A stretch of 64,000 bases of DNA from Diogma glabrata (lineage: Eukaryota; Arthropoda; Insecta; Diptera; Cylindrotomidae): contig OY856186.1 in the NCBI GenBank assembly GCA_963693315.1, forward strand, positions 384,711,891-384,775,890, written 5' to 3'. Of the stretch, positions 22,805 to 35,897 are shown piece by piece; position 1 is the first letter of the stretch, and each line of letters opens with the position of its first letter. The position numbers and the translations under genes were made by a program. Below the pieces are notes generated by a model that was not told the origin of the DNA, did not search any database, and saw nothing but the letters and a program-made list of their open reading frames with translations.

Positions 22805-23525
22805 GATGTTTGCTTCTCTTTAAAATCCTGTAAATCTGCGATAAGAGGAAAAAAGAAAACTAACCTTGAAGTTTTTTAAAGTCAAAGGTAAGAATTAAGT
22901 ATATTGCCAATTTCAAATTTTTGTCTCTTATCAAACACGTCCAAATTGTAGCCTGAAATATGCAAATATGCTAAATATGCTAAAATTTCAAAATTTCAAG
23001 CAAAGATTTTTTGCATTGAATGTTGACCAAACGAGTCGATTTTAATTTTTAATTATCTGACAATATGTGCACTTTGATATCTTAGAACGATTAGACTTTT
23101 AAACTCAACAGTGACGATCCTAGTGTCAGTTGAAAATCACAAGAAATCAATAAAATACACGTATTTTCAAAACCCTGTTATTTTTTAGGTATATGAATTA
23201 TGTGAATTTTTATTTTTGTTTTAAAAACAATCATCTTTCTGCTTTTTAATGCTTCCTTGGTCAAGTAGATATCTTTATTAGAGTGATATCTTTTTTACAG
23301 CTAAAACCGCAAAACACCGAAATAAGACTTTTCCATTGCTTTATTTTGTGTGGACCGGAAGTGGCATGTGCGTAAATTCAATCCCTATGGATTTTGATTT
23401 TTGGAACCCTAAAAAACATTTCCCCAAAGTTTGAGCAAAATCTAAAATAGTGCAGCAATATTTTTTGTTTTTTTTCGATGATTTCATATAGATGACTCGA
23501 ATGGAATGACTCGATCCAGACACTA
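22805..23525 (-). repeat. Right long terminal inverted repeat
   Basis: Reverse complement of 19715-20391. The ORF at 23341-23523 lies wholly inside it and corresponds to the left-arm frame, so it is repeat DNA. Confidence 0.75.
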
Positions 23526-23870
23526 AATTTGTTGGTGAAATAATACTCCAAAGGTTAACACAAATCCATACATACTATCAGGTATAACTTTAACAACAAT
23601 ACAAGAGCAAAATGAGTAAAATATATTTCGGCAGACAATATGGTCTATCGAGCCGGTTTTTATAAATGAACTTCGAGAGAAATAGTAACAGAAGAACTTT
23701 GAAATAAATTCGTTAAAGCTGTTTGTCTGCTTAGAAACTCATCAATTAAGAACTACACAATTTGTGTTTCTTCCAATTGGTTAATGCCTGTTATTAATAA
23801 AATTGAGTTTAAACACAAATAACCTTTCGTCTCCATTTTCAATAAAAACTTTGTTACTAAGACAATGGTT

Positions 23871-23977
23871 GAAATGCATAAAACCTAGTAACTAGGTGTT
23901 TTAAGTGTTTGCTAGGTTTTATATTTAATAAAACTAGTAAACACTAAAAAACCTAGTTACTAGGTTTTATGCATTTC
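23871..23977. repeat. 107-bp palindromic hairpin (mini-MITE)
   Basis: GAAATGCATAAAACCTAGTA at the left end is exactly mirrored at the right end. The inner arms AACTAGGTGTTTTAAGTGTT and their partner are slightly imperfect, around a short AT loop. No ORF. It is likely a very small foldback element; no clear target duplication was found. Confidence 0.7.
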
Positions 23978-26900
23978 ACCCAATATTGAATTTTTTCCGT
24001 ATTTGCAAAGTTTGTATAAAGCTCACGACTTAGAAGTCTCAAAGTTGTTGTAGGATAGGATCCAGATACTAGCAGTGAAAGACACCTGTTAGGCTTTAAA
24101 CAAAAGAATTGAACTGAAGTATTTTGAACTTGAAACTGAAACATTTTTTAGCTTGTCTAATAAGCTACGTTCTGGTTATAGTCCATCTTAATGACTACAG
24201 ACAGTTGGGCTATTATTATACATTTTAGAATCTTATTACGCACTTTACTATCATATTTACAAAATTGGTTTATTTTATAGGAGGTATCGGAGCAAAATCG
24301 AGAATATAAAAGCTTTTATAGAACTATTGGCAACTTTGTGATGAATATAGCTATTAAAGGAGCAGAAAACATGATTAAATGTCCCATTACTTATCAAAGC
24401 AATAATGCGAAATTATCTGATTATATAATAGCTTGGAAAAATTGAAAAAAAATTATTAGCTGCCAATACAATACGTTCTTGAAATTTGATTGCATTTATA
24501 AAAAGATTTCATGTAAGTTTGGCAATGACAACAATTTTGTCATTTGGCAATGACACCGGCAATGACACCAATTCACTTTGCGACCTTTCTCTTGAGTTTA
24601 AAAATGCAACTTCAAATCTAACATTAACCAAAGAAGAAAATGCTTATAGAGTTGAACTTTGTGTAAGTGAAACACTGCCAAGCAAATGCAGAACCAATTA
24701 TTAGGATTACATTTTTAAGACTATCTCAGGACCATGCTAGATAAACGGCATCTTGGTAAGGAATACAATTCTTTGGTGAAAGTTGCAACAAAACACTGAG
24801 ACCATTAAGCCAAGTTTGGTAGTAAACACTTTAAACGAGGAACAAGGTGGCACATTTGGGTTCAATCGTGTGGCAAAAAGGAAACGAGAAGCGTCAGCAA
24901 GATTACTAAAAAAATTTAATTTTTTTTCCAAGGTGGTTTGTTCCAAGATAGGCTAGCAAAATTTCTTTGAGTTGTTAAAAGTCTTAGATTAGAGGAAAAA
25001 CTTTAAAACTAAACGGCTTTAAAAAGTTGTAACGAGAGCAATTTCCTAATTCTGGGACTAAAATTTGATGGAAAATCCACACTTACCATCTCGGTGACGA
25101 GGAACATACCAATTGGTTTGGATTATATGACTATGGAGCACGATGAAGAAACAGTAAAGGTTGGTAGTTTAATTGTGTTTGCCTCCTGAGGTGATAACAA
25201 TTGTATTAAACTCTGTATTGTCATAGAAAACAAGTACGAAAGAGGCTGAGCTGAACATATGAGCTATTTCCAGTAGCACTGCAGGCCTTATTCAAGAATA
25301 AGAGAGTTCATGTAAGGTGATGGAGCTAATTTACTCCTTCTTAACGATAATTTATGAAGACCGATAGGGTAATATATCCGTGACACAGATACTGCAGATT
25401 CAGTATGGTGACCAGGGTTCAATATGCTCAAACAGGAACCTTTGGTTAGCAGAGTTTAAAAAAGCATCGCAAACAATGGGACAAAGAAAGAATGGGATTC
25501 TAATAACATCTCATATAAAGCTTTCATTATTACTAGAAAATATAAATTACTTTAATCAAAAAAACTAAACGAGTTTATAATTGAAAGCACACAAACCGGA
25601 AGAGGAGGTGTTAGATATAATATTAGAAATTGTCAGTTTAGTGATGGTGTATTAACTTTTATCCAAAACGGACAGAAGTGGCTTTATCAATACCTAATCC
25701 AAATTTTCAGAAGTGATCTGGCACTTCAGAACCATGCACGCCAAAAGTGATTTTAATTCCAAAAGTGGGCATGGTTTTGTCTTAATTTTTAATAGCAACG
25801 AATCGATGAAAAAAATGAGCAACAACTACGAGTGACCTTGGTCGGAATTCCTTTGCAAAATAACCATCATGGGTACAAGATCAACAAACGCTTTTCAAAT
25901 TGACTCAAAAATGGAAGGAATACACCAAACAAGTTGGTAGGAGGACACTAAAAGACAACAGCTCACATGTAGGGCATTCAATACAATATCGAATTATCAA
26001 TACTCGGTATTAATTTTTTATTCAAAAAAATTTTATTAACAATTTAAAATTCTTTGATGTCAGGTTCGACAACCAAATATTGAAATAAAATTGATATTAA
26101 TTTTACAATTTATTTCATTTATTTAATGTTTGCAATTTTCTCAAACTGGTTGCAAACTGCAAGCTTGCATTGCTTCTAAACTCTCTAAGCTTAAGTAGAA
26201 TTTGGGGTAGTCCATGAAAAGTGATAAACGACTCAGATTGGCCGTTGCATTCAGTAGTCAAATGAATATACATACTTTTCGCATCTTAATCTCAAAACGC
26301 AAACGTGAAACCATCATAGAGTTTAATCATTCCGCTTTAACAGCGTTACGTATTTGTAAAATTTAATGGCATCCCATGGATGCGATTATGTAATATAATG
26401 TGACTCGTTGAATTGACATTTGTAAAATTGTTGGCAGTCCTTTGAAAATGAAACACGATTTCAATTGTTTAATGTGATCCTTAGCGATAGATCTATTAAG
26501 CGAAACTTTGTGTAATGCAAATGCTAATGTTATTCATTTGTAAATAGAAATCTTGATTTATTTCAATATTGGACAAAACGAAGGGAGTGACCCGAACACC
26601 TGTTTATTTAAATCTTACATAACTTCTAATGCTGTCTGTCAATTGTGAATTGTGACTTGATATAGATGGAAAATCGAATCAAGATGTCGATAAATTAAGA
26701 AATTTGAACCTAACCTTTTTCGATTTAATAAAAGAAAGACAGAAAACCATAAGATACTTTTTTAAATCGCCATGTTTGAAGATTGAAAACTAAAAAAATC
26801 ATCTAAAAATATAATTTTTTTTTGTCAGGGTACTATTTTTCTAAAGCCTGACTAAATACCTTTCAAACAAGAGAAAAATATTCAAATCGAATAACCTGTT

Positions 26901-28474
26901 CGAGCTCAAATTTACTTTAATTCATGTTTTTACCAAATTTTCTAAGAAATTTCAACACACCCTGTGTCAAAACTAATAAAAAAATAACAAAAATAAAAAT
27001 CGAATTTTAGTGTTTTTTGTTATACTAATGATTACCGAAGTTTAAAAAAATCGAACATGGACGGGAAGTCTATATTAGGTTTTAGTAGTGTATTTGATAT
27101 TTCTGAGTCTCAACTTTCGGTTTGTCACTTTCGGTTAAAAGGTTCACGTTTTGAGGTGATTATCCGTCCTATAGCCTATACAGTTACAAATCGATTCTCA
27201 TTAAACGTTGGTGAAAGTTTTCAATCACTATGAGAGATATGTAATTAGGTTTTGGGTTACATTGGACAGTGGGTTGACTCCCCCACATACAACAGGAAAT
27301 TTTTTGCTTTGTTTTTTATGTTTGTTCGGAGAATACAACATTCGTTCGTAAGTTAAATTTGATGATCCTTCGACAAAAAGTGCAAGTATGTAAGAAAATG
27401 AGCAAATTAGCTTTTAAGCGATATTGAGCAAAGTGATGGGGGTTCTCCCGAGCACCTGTTTTTTTAAAGCTCAATAAAAATCAATTTGTACCTGACTATC
27501 GAATTAGATTAAACTTGGTACAAAAGCATTTAGTGCGGTTCACAACAGTTCCGCGTCCCAATTTCCGGTTTTGCACTTACTGTAAACATTTTTTTTGCAT
27601 TTTTTAGTGTCTCTGTTATATTGTATGTAATATAAAACAAAATAGCTATATAATAAAGACCCGTATCTCTCACAATAGAACCCTGGCTGGGGAGATCTCT
27701 TATATAATATCAAAAAACTTACAATTACAAAAAAAATCATGGTTTGTGTATAGAAAATTTAAAAATAAATTACAGGAAACAAAAAAAAATATTTGAACAA
27801 AAATAAAACTTATTTTTATTTAACGGATAACTTATCCTTTTTGTTTGTTTTGTTTGGTGCTTGATTTATTTTAATGATAACATGAAAAAGTGTCTTGTAA
27901 TTATTTATTATTGTTCCGATTTTTGCTTGATCATCACCGCATTGATCGTTAACTCTGTCGTTAATTTTAGTTTTCTTTTTCAATGATTTCTGTTAATCAT
28001 TAGTCCGTTTCCGTTTTCGTACATCAGGAATGTAATTTCATATAGATTTACATATTATTACATATTGTCATTCTTTTTGTAATTGAGTTTATTTGAACTT
28101 CACCAATTTTTACTTACAAAAATTATTGCATAATTTACAATACATTTTCTTTATTTAAACCAACATCACGGCTAAGACTAAATCAATAATTAAGTTCAAT
28201 TTTATGGCTTACTTTTTGATTTTCACGTAATTAAAATCAGACGCGTCTATACATTCGCAGTATTTTTGACGGATTTTATATAAATAAAAATTAAAAAATT
28301 TAGTTAACTCCTTGATTGACTTGGTAATCTTTTTTGTAATCTATTTTGTTATGTCGAGAATTTTCTATTTTTCTTTCTTTTTTAATATACATTGAATATT
28401 CATTGAATTTCCATCACATGATATCAAATTCCAAATCCAGTTGAACGAGAAAAATGAAAATAAAATCACAATCA
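23978..28474. other. AT-rich DNA, no identifiable gene
   Basis: Short ORFs at 24486-24704 and 25380-25568 have fairly balanced composition and might be scraps of an old element, but I recognise no domain. Segments near 26580 and 27440 share the phrase CCCGA(A/G)CACCTGTTT and nearby sequence with a stretch at 42090, so a low-copy dispersed repeat passes through here. No RNA gene is seen. Confidence 0.35.
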
Positions 28475-28748
28475 TGTAGTCGTTACTATCTAACGCCAAC
28501 CTGTTAACGTAATATGTAAACTCAGTAACCCATTGATTTATTCTTAATTATTATTGATCGCAGTGTGCTGTTGTTAAAAACATTATTTATGTTCTAAGGT
28601 TTTGTTTTGTAATTCAATAAATACAGAGAGTTGGCTAAGCACTACAGAACTCATGTGAATTATTAATTATAATTAATAAATATAAAAATATTAAGTGCTG
28701 TTATTATTACTTATTTATTCGTTGTAATTATTAAAATAACCAACTACA
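28475..28748 (+). repeat. LTR of a gypsy-like element, copy A (274 bp)
   Basis: Begins TGTAGT and ends ACTACA, giving the short inverted termini expected of an LTR. The same sequence recurs, about 85-90% alike, at 39904-40191. Gag-like coding sequence follows 68 bases downstream on the same strand, so this is the 5' LTR. No clear primer-binding site is visible after it, which suggests decay or a non-standard primer. Confidence 0.65.
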
Positions 28749-28815
28749 ATTTCAGTAGTGAGATAAGAATCAAGAAAGATTAAGATCAAGAAAATTTTTT
28801 TTTCGAATTCCTAAT

Positions 28816-29341
28816 GTGATCGAAAAGATCTGTACGCGAGCAGAAATTTGGATTTTAATTAATGAAGGTGACAAAAGTCAAAACAAAATGTCTATAAATC
28901 TTGATGGTACTAATGTTTTATTTGACCTAAACTATGAAGACAAATTTTACAATACTGATCAAATTAATATGGAATTTCTTCAAAGGGATTTTTTAAAGTT
29001 ATGTTTATCAGAATTATTCAAATCAATTGCAGAGAATTTTTGATAATCGTCCAAATTTATTAGAATCAATACAGTTTGAGCAACGTTCGTGGAATTCATT
29101 TGAAAAATTTAGTGAATATTATTATGACAAAATTATTTTATCAGGTTGCCTTCAAATTAGTGATGAAGAATTGATTGAGTTTATTACTGATGGTCTTGGT
29201 AATGTTGATTTAATTAATCATGCAAGAATGCAACGGTTTAAAACTACAGATGAATTATTAAGTGTAGATGAATCATTATTTAACAATGTTGTTCTGGAAA
29301 AACTGCAAGTAATAAATTTTGGAATTATAATAAATTTTTGA
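28816..29341 (+). pseudogene. Gag remnant of an internally deleted gypsy-like element
   Basis: Two overlapping frames (28816-29043 and 29027-29341) read as one protein with a frameshift near 29030. The second part has the Gag capsid signature of insect Ty3/gypsy elements: WNSFEKFSEYYYDKI, ELIEFITDGLGNVDLINHAR, then MQRFKTTDELLS. It stops at 29341, and the next recognisable segment is the end of pol, so most of the protease, RT, RNase H and integrase is gone. Confidence 0.6.
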
Positions 29342-29639
29342 ATATATCACGGCAAAACAATTTTAATTTTCAACAAAAACCACAAACCAGTCAAATAAAT
29401 CCTGGATCTTATAATTATGTTAAACAAGTAAATCAACAAAAATGAGATTGGAATGATAAAATTAGAGAAACTTTATTACCTGAAATTATAAATAACGATG
29501 TTCGTAACTTTAACGAAATTAGACAAAATACCATAGTAAGAAATGTAAAATCTCAAAATTATAATAAGCAATATGTGGATAAAATACGTAAACAAGCAAC
29601 ATTAAATGATATCAATGACTTAGTTATGATAATATTCCC

Positions 29640-29760
29640 GGTATTTCGAAAAAGCTACTACTTAAAAATAAAAGACCGTACAAAATTGTAAAAGTGTTAG
29701 TAAATCATCGTTATGTGGTCCAAGATAAAGGTAAAATACCAAGTTACTGAAAGACCTTAT
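29640..29760 (+). pseudogene. End of gypsy-like pol (integrase C-terminus)
   Basis: Reads, with one shift, as ISKKLLLKNKRPYKIVKVLV then NHRYVVQDKG, and ERPYDGIIEA. This is the usual C-terminal tail of Ty3/gypsy integrases (a GPY/F-like module). It lies only about 300 bp after the gag remnant, which shows a large internal deletion. Confidence 0.55.
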
Positions 29761-29792
29761 GATGGTATAATAGAAGCCTGCATCAAGCGACC

Positions 29793-30095
29793 ATGCGACA
29801 ACAAAAGTTTATTCACTTCGTAATAGAAATAAAATATAAAAATATGGAGGGGCTGAAATCTCACAGCTCTGAGATATCTGTAACGTCGACTATATTCGCA
29901 ATAATAATATTAGAAACAATTTCTATTCTCTTTTACATTCATCAAAAATATTTCCATATTCCATTTCGTTTTTACAATCATAATAGTTTAACAGTTTTTT
30001 CAAATCATACCGAACAGCCTCAAATTCAAATATCACAACAAATGGATAAAAGAACTCATTGTTTACTCAACGCTGATTTATTTTTTTTTGGCTAA
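29793..30095 (+). CDS. Unidentified ORF with one membrane segment
   Basis: A 100-codon frame just after the pol remnant. Residues about 31-50 form a hydrophobic helix (STIFAIIILETISILFYI) followed by a basic and aromatic stretch. Position after pol and a single membrane helix would fit the C-terminal end of an envelope-like ORF of an insect errantivirus-type element, but no further family sign is present. It may also be chance. No 3' LTR is recognised behind it. Confidence 0.3.
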   Translation: MRQQKFIHFVIEIKYKNMEGLKSHSSEISVTSTIFAIIILETISILFYIHQKYFHIPFRFYNHNSLTVFSNHTEQPQIQISQQMDKRTHCLLNADLFFFG

Positions 30096-31349
30096 GAGAT
30101 GATGTGTCAAAGGAGAACACATTTTTGAATTCAATTCGTGTTTAAGTTTTTGCAGTAGTGATAAAAATTTATTGTGATTAGTATGCTATAATCATTGAAA
30201 AAGTATTAGTTTTCTTGTTTTCTTGATCAGAAATTGTTTCTTTTCAAAAAAAAAATTATTAGTGATACTTTTTTGTTAAAATTGTAATGATTTCGTTTGA
30301 TATCTCAATCGAAAAAGCAGACGCTAGTTTTAGATTGCCTAAAAAAGAGGCATCATCTTTGTATAACATAAACTGAAGATCAAATATATATTACATTATG
30401 TGTATCTTTGAACATTAAATACCGTGTTTCTAATTGAAAAAAAAAAGAATGTGTAAAACAACAAAGTATCCTTACTGGTGGAGTTTTGTGAATAAATAAA
30501 TTCATTGATTTTTATATTTTAAAAAGAAAAAACCCAAACAAAAACATCGGAAGTTTTTTTTTCCATTTCATCCATAAGAATTCCTTCTTTTTCTTTCAAG
30601 GTGAACAATTGGTTTGTTTTGGGTTCAGGAAATATAAGAAGGTGGGACAGTTAGGATGAATGAACTGTTTCTTTGGTATACCGTAATCAGTTATCAACAG
30701 CCTTGGTCCAAAAGAGAATGATAAGAATTCTGAAATTTAATGAATTATGTTAACGTGATCATCTATTTTGTTTGTGGATTGATATGGAAATTAGATCGAG
30801 TAAAAGCGGAATAACGCAAAAGGAAGGAATATTTTTTTGATTTACTCTCACTTCTGAAAGCCTATTTAATTGACAGCAATCAGCTCCGACGAAGATTAAT
30901 AGAGAAGTCATTTTTAACATTATTACTATTATTATTATTGAAATTATATATGTTTTTATCTATATTTGAAATGTCGAGATAATCTCTCACTGAGAGATTA
31001 CCAAAATAATTTTAGGATTTGTGTGGAGATAAATCGTATATCCCAGGTGCGTTTTCTAGGTTATTTAATTTTATAATAAATTGTTGATAAAAGTCCTAAT
31101 CCACAAAGTTACGTGGGTATAACATATCAAGACTTCGGTCTTGGTCTGGGTCTGGGTCTGGGAAAAAAATTTATATAAGCACATGGTTTTTAGTTTTGGG
31201 CAGCGATGTACATCAAACATACCTCTTTGTTAAAGTACAAGTATTTTTTTATCTCTGTTTAGATTACAAAACTAACACGAAACATCAATACGATGCCGGA
31301 AAAATTATAACAGATCATAAATTAACATAATTTAGTGAAAAGATGATAC
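30096..31349. other. AT-rich DNA, no gene seen
   Basis: Low-complexity sequence. A short run of GGTCTG units occurs at 31137-31161. Nothing else is recognised. Confidence 0.35.
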
Positions 31350-31800
31350 ACTCAGCAAACTGTTCAAAAACCTCTCCATTTAGCGTTTCGAGAAAATATT
31401 ACAAAATCAAAAATTCAAAGTTCTTTCAAAAATTCCAAAAATATTCCAAAAATTAGAATAAAATCAAATATTTAAACTTTTTCTAAATTCCAAAAATATT
31501 CCAAAAGTTCTTAGAAATTCAAACTTTTCCATTTATCTAAAAATATTGCAAAAATCATTACAAAATCAAAAATTGAAACTTTTTTCAAAATTCCAAAAAT
31601 TATAATAAAATCAAAAATTTAAAATTTTTCAAAATTCTAAAAATATTTGAAAAATTCTTACAAAATCAAAAATTAAAACTTTTTCCAAAATTCTAAAAAT
31701 ATTGCAAAAATTATTACACAATCAAAAAAAAACAAGCTTTTTTCGAAATTCCAAAAATATTTCAAAAACTATAACAAATTCAAAAATTTCCATGTCCAAT
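31350..31800 (+). repeat. Degenerate AT-rich repeats (AAAATTCCAAAAATATT type)
   Basis: Phrases such as AAATTCCAAAAATATT and ACAAAATCAAAAATT recur every 60-70 bp about seven times with much variation. It is probably an old minisatellite. Confidence 0.6.
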
Positions 31801-31839
31801 TTCATTTTCAATTACATTTACGTCATAAAAACAGCTACA

Positions 31840-32650
31840 TTTTTTATTCCATTAAATTGGCTAAAAAAATAAATGAAATCATTTTTTGACACACTTGACA
31901 TTATGTTTATGACAAACTTATAATGCCATAATTCTCTATAATATTATCATGTCATACAAATTAATAATTTAATTTGTTTCCAAAAAATTGGGTAAAATAG
32001 TAAATAAACATCTTATTTTGACACACTTGACAACATTTTTTTGACAAACTTATAATGCCATAATTCTCAATAATAATAATAAAACCGAAGTAATTTCATT
32101 TCAAACAAATAATTAATTTAATTTTTTTCCAAAAAATTGGGTAAAAAAATAAATAAAAATCTATCTTTTGACACACTTGATAACATTTTTTTGACAAACC
32201 TTTGATGCCATAATTCTCAAAAATAATAAAAAATTCATTTCAAACAAATAATTAATTTTATTTTTTTTTTTTCAAAAAATTGGGTTAAAAATAAATAAAA
32301 ATCTTTCTTTTGACACACTTGACAACATTTTTTTGACAAACTTACAATGCCATAATTCTCAATAATAATAATAAACCGAAGTAATTTCATTTCAAACAAA
32401 TAATAAATTTAATTTTTTTCCAAAAAATTGGGTAAAAAAATAAATAAAAATTTATCTTTTGACACACTTGACAACATTTTTTTGACAAACCTTTAATGCC
32501 ATAATTCTCAAAAATAATAATAAAAATTCATTTCAAACAAATAATCAAATTTATTTTTTATTTTTTTCAAAAATTGGGTAAGAAATAAATATAAATCTTT
32601 CTTTTGACACACTTGACAACATTTTTTTGACAAACTTATTATGCAATAAT
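31840..32650 (+). repeat. Tandem array, unit about 145 bp, six copies
   Basis: GACACACTTGAC (or a one-base variant) occurs at 31888, 32020, 32170, 32312, 32461 and 32605. Each copy also has CCAAAAAATTGGGTAAAA before it and TTTTTTGACAAAC then ATGCCATAATTCTCAA after it. Spacing is 132-150 bp, varied by A/T-run length. No coding content. Confidence 0.85.
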
Positions 32651-32924
32651 CTAGTTTTTGATCTCACATACCAATCCTTACCATCCAAATTTCTCCAAAT
32701 TCAATGTTCCTACTCGTAATCACTTAAAATGTACGTTTTTTAAGCCAAAAATATGAAAATTTGCTATTTTTGATACACTTAATGATTTTTTGACAGAATT
32801 TCTGGACAGTTATCGAACACAGCGTCCTTTCGGACCTGTCCCTTGAGTATACCTATTTTTAGAAAAAAACATTTTTGAAATCCTTGCAGCGGTTTTCCCT
32901 GCAGCGTACCCAAGTAACAATTGT

Positions 32925-33420
32925 TAGAGCTGAAAGAAGCAATCTGCTCTATTACAGTTCTTTAAGTTAAAATAATTAGCCTGATAGCTCTTAAACGTAA
33001 TTAATAGCGATTCAGAGCTTTAAACAAAATTGACACTGCTCTAATTCATTGTTTTCTAACACTTCCAGCTCTTTTTGCTTATAGAGCATTTAGCTTTATT
33101 AATGAGCTCTATAACCACTTCTAGAGCTTCAATATATTGTTTTATAGAGCATGCTATATATTCGAATAAATAACTTCCATGAGCACAAAATTATCTCGTA
33201 TAAGAGCTACATTAAAGCATATTTAGAGTATATTGCTCTGTCATTTAAGTGCTTTAATAAAAGGTTGTTTTACACACATTTAATGCTGTTGGTAGTTGCT
33301 TTTTTCTCATTTAGAGCTTATCAATAATTTTGATACCATTTAAGAGCCCATATATTATTCTAACATGTCATAAAGCACTTTTTTACTTTTAATTCACCAT
33401 TTTAGCACAATCCGTAGAAA
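32925..33420. repeat. Left subterminal AGAGCT motif cluster
   Basis: At least a dozen copies of GAGCT, AGCTC or AGAGC, many extended to TTAGAGC or GCTCTATT, lie in both orientations. The surrounding AT-rich DNA outside the element lacks them. They are likely binding sites for an element-encoded protein. Confidence 0.7.
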
Positions 33421-33442
33421 AAGTGTTGTTTTAACGCGTAAA

Positions 33443-35587
33443 ATGTATAATAATAATATAAAATTGTGGAAAAAGTATAAGTCAAGCAGTACTTATAGGA
33501 AGCAGGTGAAAAAAAATATAACCCGATTTGTCAATTTAAAGGCGTTGACAAATTTATCAACTATTCCTGAGGGAATACAAGTAAATGCCGCAAATGAATT
33601 GCATCAAACAAGAAGTTTGGCTTCTGAAAATTATACTGCTGGTATTCAGGCGCTGGAGGAAAACGTCAAAGAGTATTATGTCAGTAAAAATTGGATAGAT
33701 GAGTTAAGTGTTGAGGAACATCCTGAATCCGGGCTGAATGAAGAAAGAGATGCAGAAACCAACTTTAAAGAAGAACTTACAATTTGGGCATTGGGAAATA
33801 ATATAACGCATCAGGTATTGAAAAAACTGTTAAGTTTGCTAGTGAATGTGTTGCCTGAAATAAGGATTCCTCGAGATCCACGTACTTTATTACAAACACC
33901 CTATTCAAATAACTTTATTGCGATTGGCGATGGGTATTACTGGCATCAAGGCTTAGAATTTTGTTTAAGACAATACTTCGATAATAATCTAGACCATGAT
34001 TTCAGCATATCATTAAATATTAATATTGATGGTTTGCCTATATATAAAAGTTCTCAAACACAGTTTTGGCCCATTCTTTTTTCCATTAATGAATTGAATT
34101 TTTTAATCCTATGGTCATTGGTATATATTGCGGAAAAGGAAAACCGCTAGATTTACACGATTATTTAAATCAGTTTGTGAACGAATGTAAGGAACTTTTG
34201 AAAAATGGTATTACTGTTGGAGGTCACCGAATTAAAATCAGTATTAGATGTTTTATTTGTGATTCACCTGCAAGAGCTTTTATAAAAGGTATACATGCAT
34301 AAAGTATTTTAGAAAAAGTATTATCTCAATTTTGTTACTCATTTTGTTTACAGGTGTTACATATTTTAATGGAAAACATGGATGTTTAAAATGCACTGTT
34401 GTAGGTGAACATATCTCTAATCGTACAGTTTTCTTAAGGACTGATTGTATTAAGAGAACAGATGAAGGTTTTCGTAATAAAATTTATGGATCCCACCATA
34501 AGCTATGTTCACCTTTAGAACGATTATCGATTGATATGGTAGAACAAGTTCCTGTTGGTGATTCACTACATCTAATTGACTTGGGTAATTTTGATTCTAT
34601 TTAGCTAGAAATTTTTCATGTATCACTGAATAATTCGTGTTATGCTTTTGTAGGAATAATGAAAAAATGTTTAATTGGATGGACAAATGGAGAGTTTAAA
34701 CTAACTGATATAAAATTTTCTGCAGCAGATACACAAAATATATTACAGAAACTTAAACAATTAAAAATGCCATTGGAGATACACAGATCTGTAAGAGGAC
34801 TGGACTGTTTAACGCACTGGAAAGGCACAGAATATCGCACATTTTTGTTGTATTTAGGGATTGTTATTTTGAAAGATTTCTTGAGATATGATGCATATGA
34901 ACATTTTTTAGCTTTGTTTTGTGCTATTACTATATGTTACACCGATAGGTATAGAATTTTTCTTCCCCTAGCTAAATTGTTATTGGAACATTATATTGAT
35001 CGATACGCTGAACTTTATAAAAGGGGTTCAATTACAAGTAACGTCCATAATTTATGTCACCTAGTTGAGGAAGTTTATAGATTTGGAAACTTAAACACAT
35101 TCAATTCTTACCCATTTGAAAACAAACTGTTTTTGTTAAAACGAATGTTACGAACTGGTACTTGTCAGGTACAGGAGAGCTTACTAAGATTTATAAATAC
35201 AATAAATCAGTCAATATAGATGTTCCAAAATTGGAAAGTCGAAACAATGATGGAACATACAACAAGATAATTTTGAAACATTTTATATTATCTAATAATA
35301 TGTCTAATAAATGGTTTTTAACTCAAACTAATGAAATTGTTGGATTCCAAAAAATAATTAAAACAGAAAATAATCAAATAAAAATAATAGGCAAAGCCTT
35401 AAAGATAACAGCTGATTTTTTTTCAACACCAATTAAGTCATCACGATTAAATATACATATTTGTCGATTAGATGAAGATATAGAAGCGCTTTATAATATA
35501 AATAACATTTTATGCAAGCTCGTAGCTATTCCTTACAATAATGATAGTATAGTTTTTATACCCCTTAATCACACATTGAAAAATTAA
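33443..35587 (+). pseudogene. Transposase (tnp2/EnSpm-like), lightly damaged
   Basis: Translation starts at the ATG at 33443. Key motifs in order: LLQTPYSNNF, DGLPIYKSSQTQFWPIL (a probable catalytic Asp region), MVIGIYCGKGKP, CFICDSPARAFIK, YFNGKHGCLKCTVVGEH (paired cysteines), FRNKIYGSHHK, HLIDLG then MKKCLIGW, and the end with KWFLTQ and VFIPLNHTL. Two clean GT-AG introns can be placed at 34289-34353 (65 bp) and 34586-34653 (68 bp); both restore the reading. Breaks: a one-base shift near 34100 between QFWPIL and MVIGIY, and another near 35160-35190. With only two lesions the copy is recent. The protein would cut and join the element ends in the nucleus. The family link is by recalled motif pattern. 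Confidence 0.65.
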
Positions 35588-35897
35588 ATCAATATAATGT
35601 TACTTACAATAAATTATAAATCATTTATTTAATTCATATACATCTATTTAATTCATATACGATTATACTTCTAATCGTTTTTTATAAAAATTTAGTTAAA
35701 ATAAAAATACATAATTTCAATATATTACAGAAATAATAAATATGATAAATTCCAATTACTTTAATATGTTTGTGTTTAAATTTTTTATGAGTTCTCTGGC
35801 CTAATTTGTACAACTGCTTCACCTTCTATTTCGCTAAAATGATCATATATCTAAATTATATATATTCGACCACAACAACAAAAACATTTTAAAATTC

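Larger units (their letters stand above)
19715..23525 (+). mobile_element. DNA transposon with about 0.7-kb inverted repeats
   Basis: The left repeat (19715-20391) and right repeat (22805-23525) are reverse complements at roughly 85-90% with small gaps. Outer ends read TAGTGCCTG and, in reverse complement, TAGTGTCTG, followed in both by GATCGAGTCATTCC. Between them lies a broken transposase on the + strand. Very long inverted repeats around one transposase occur in Mutator-like and foldback-type elements; the superfamily is not certain. I could not see a convincing target duplication. Confidence 0.75.
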
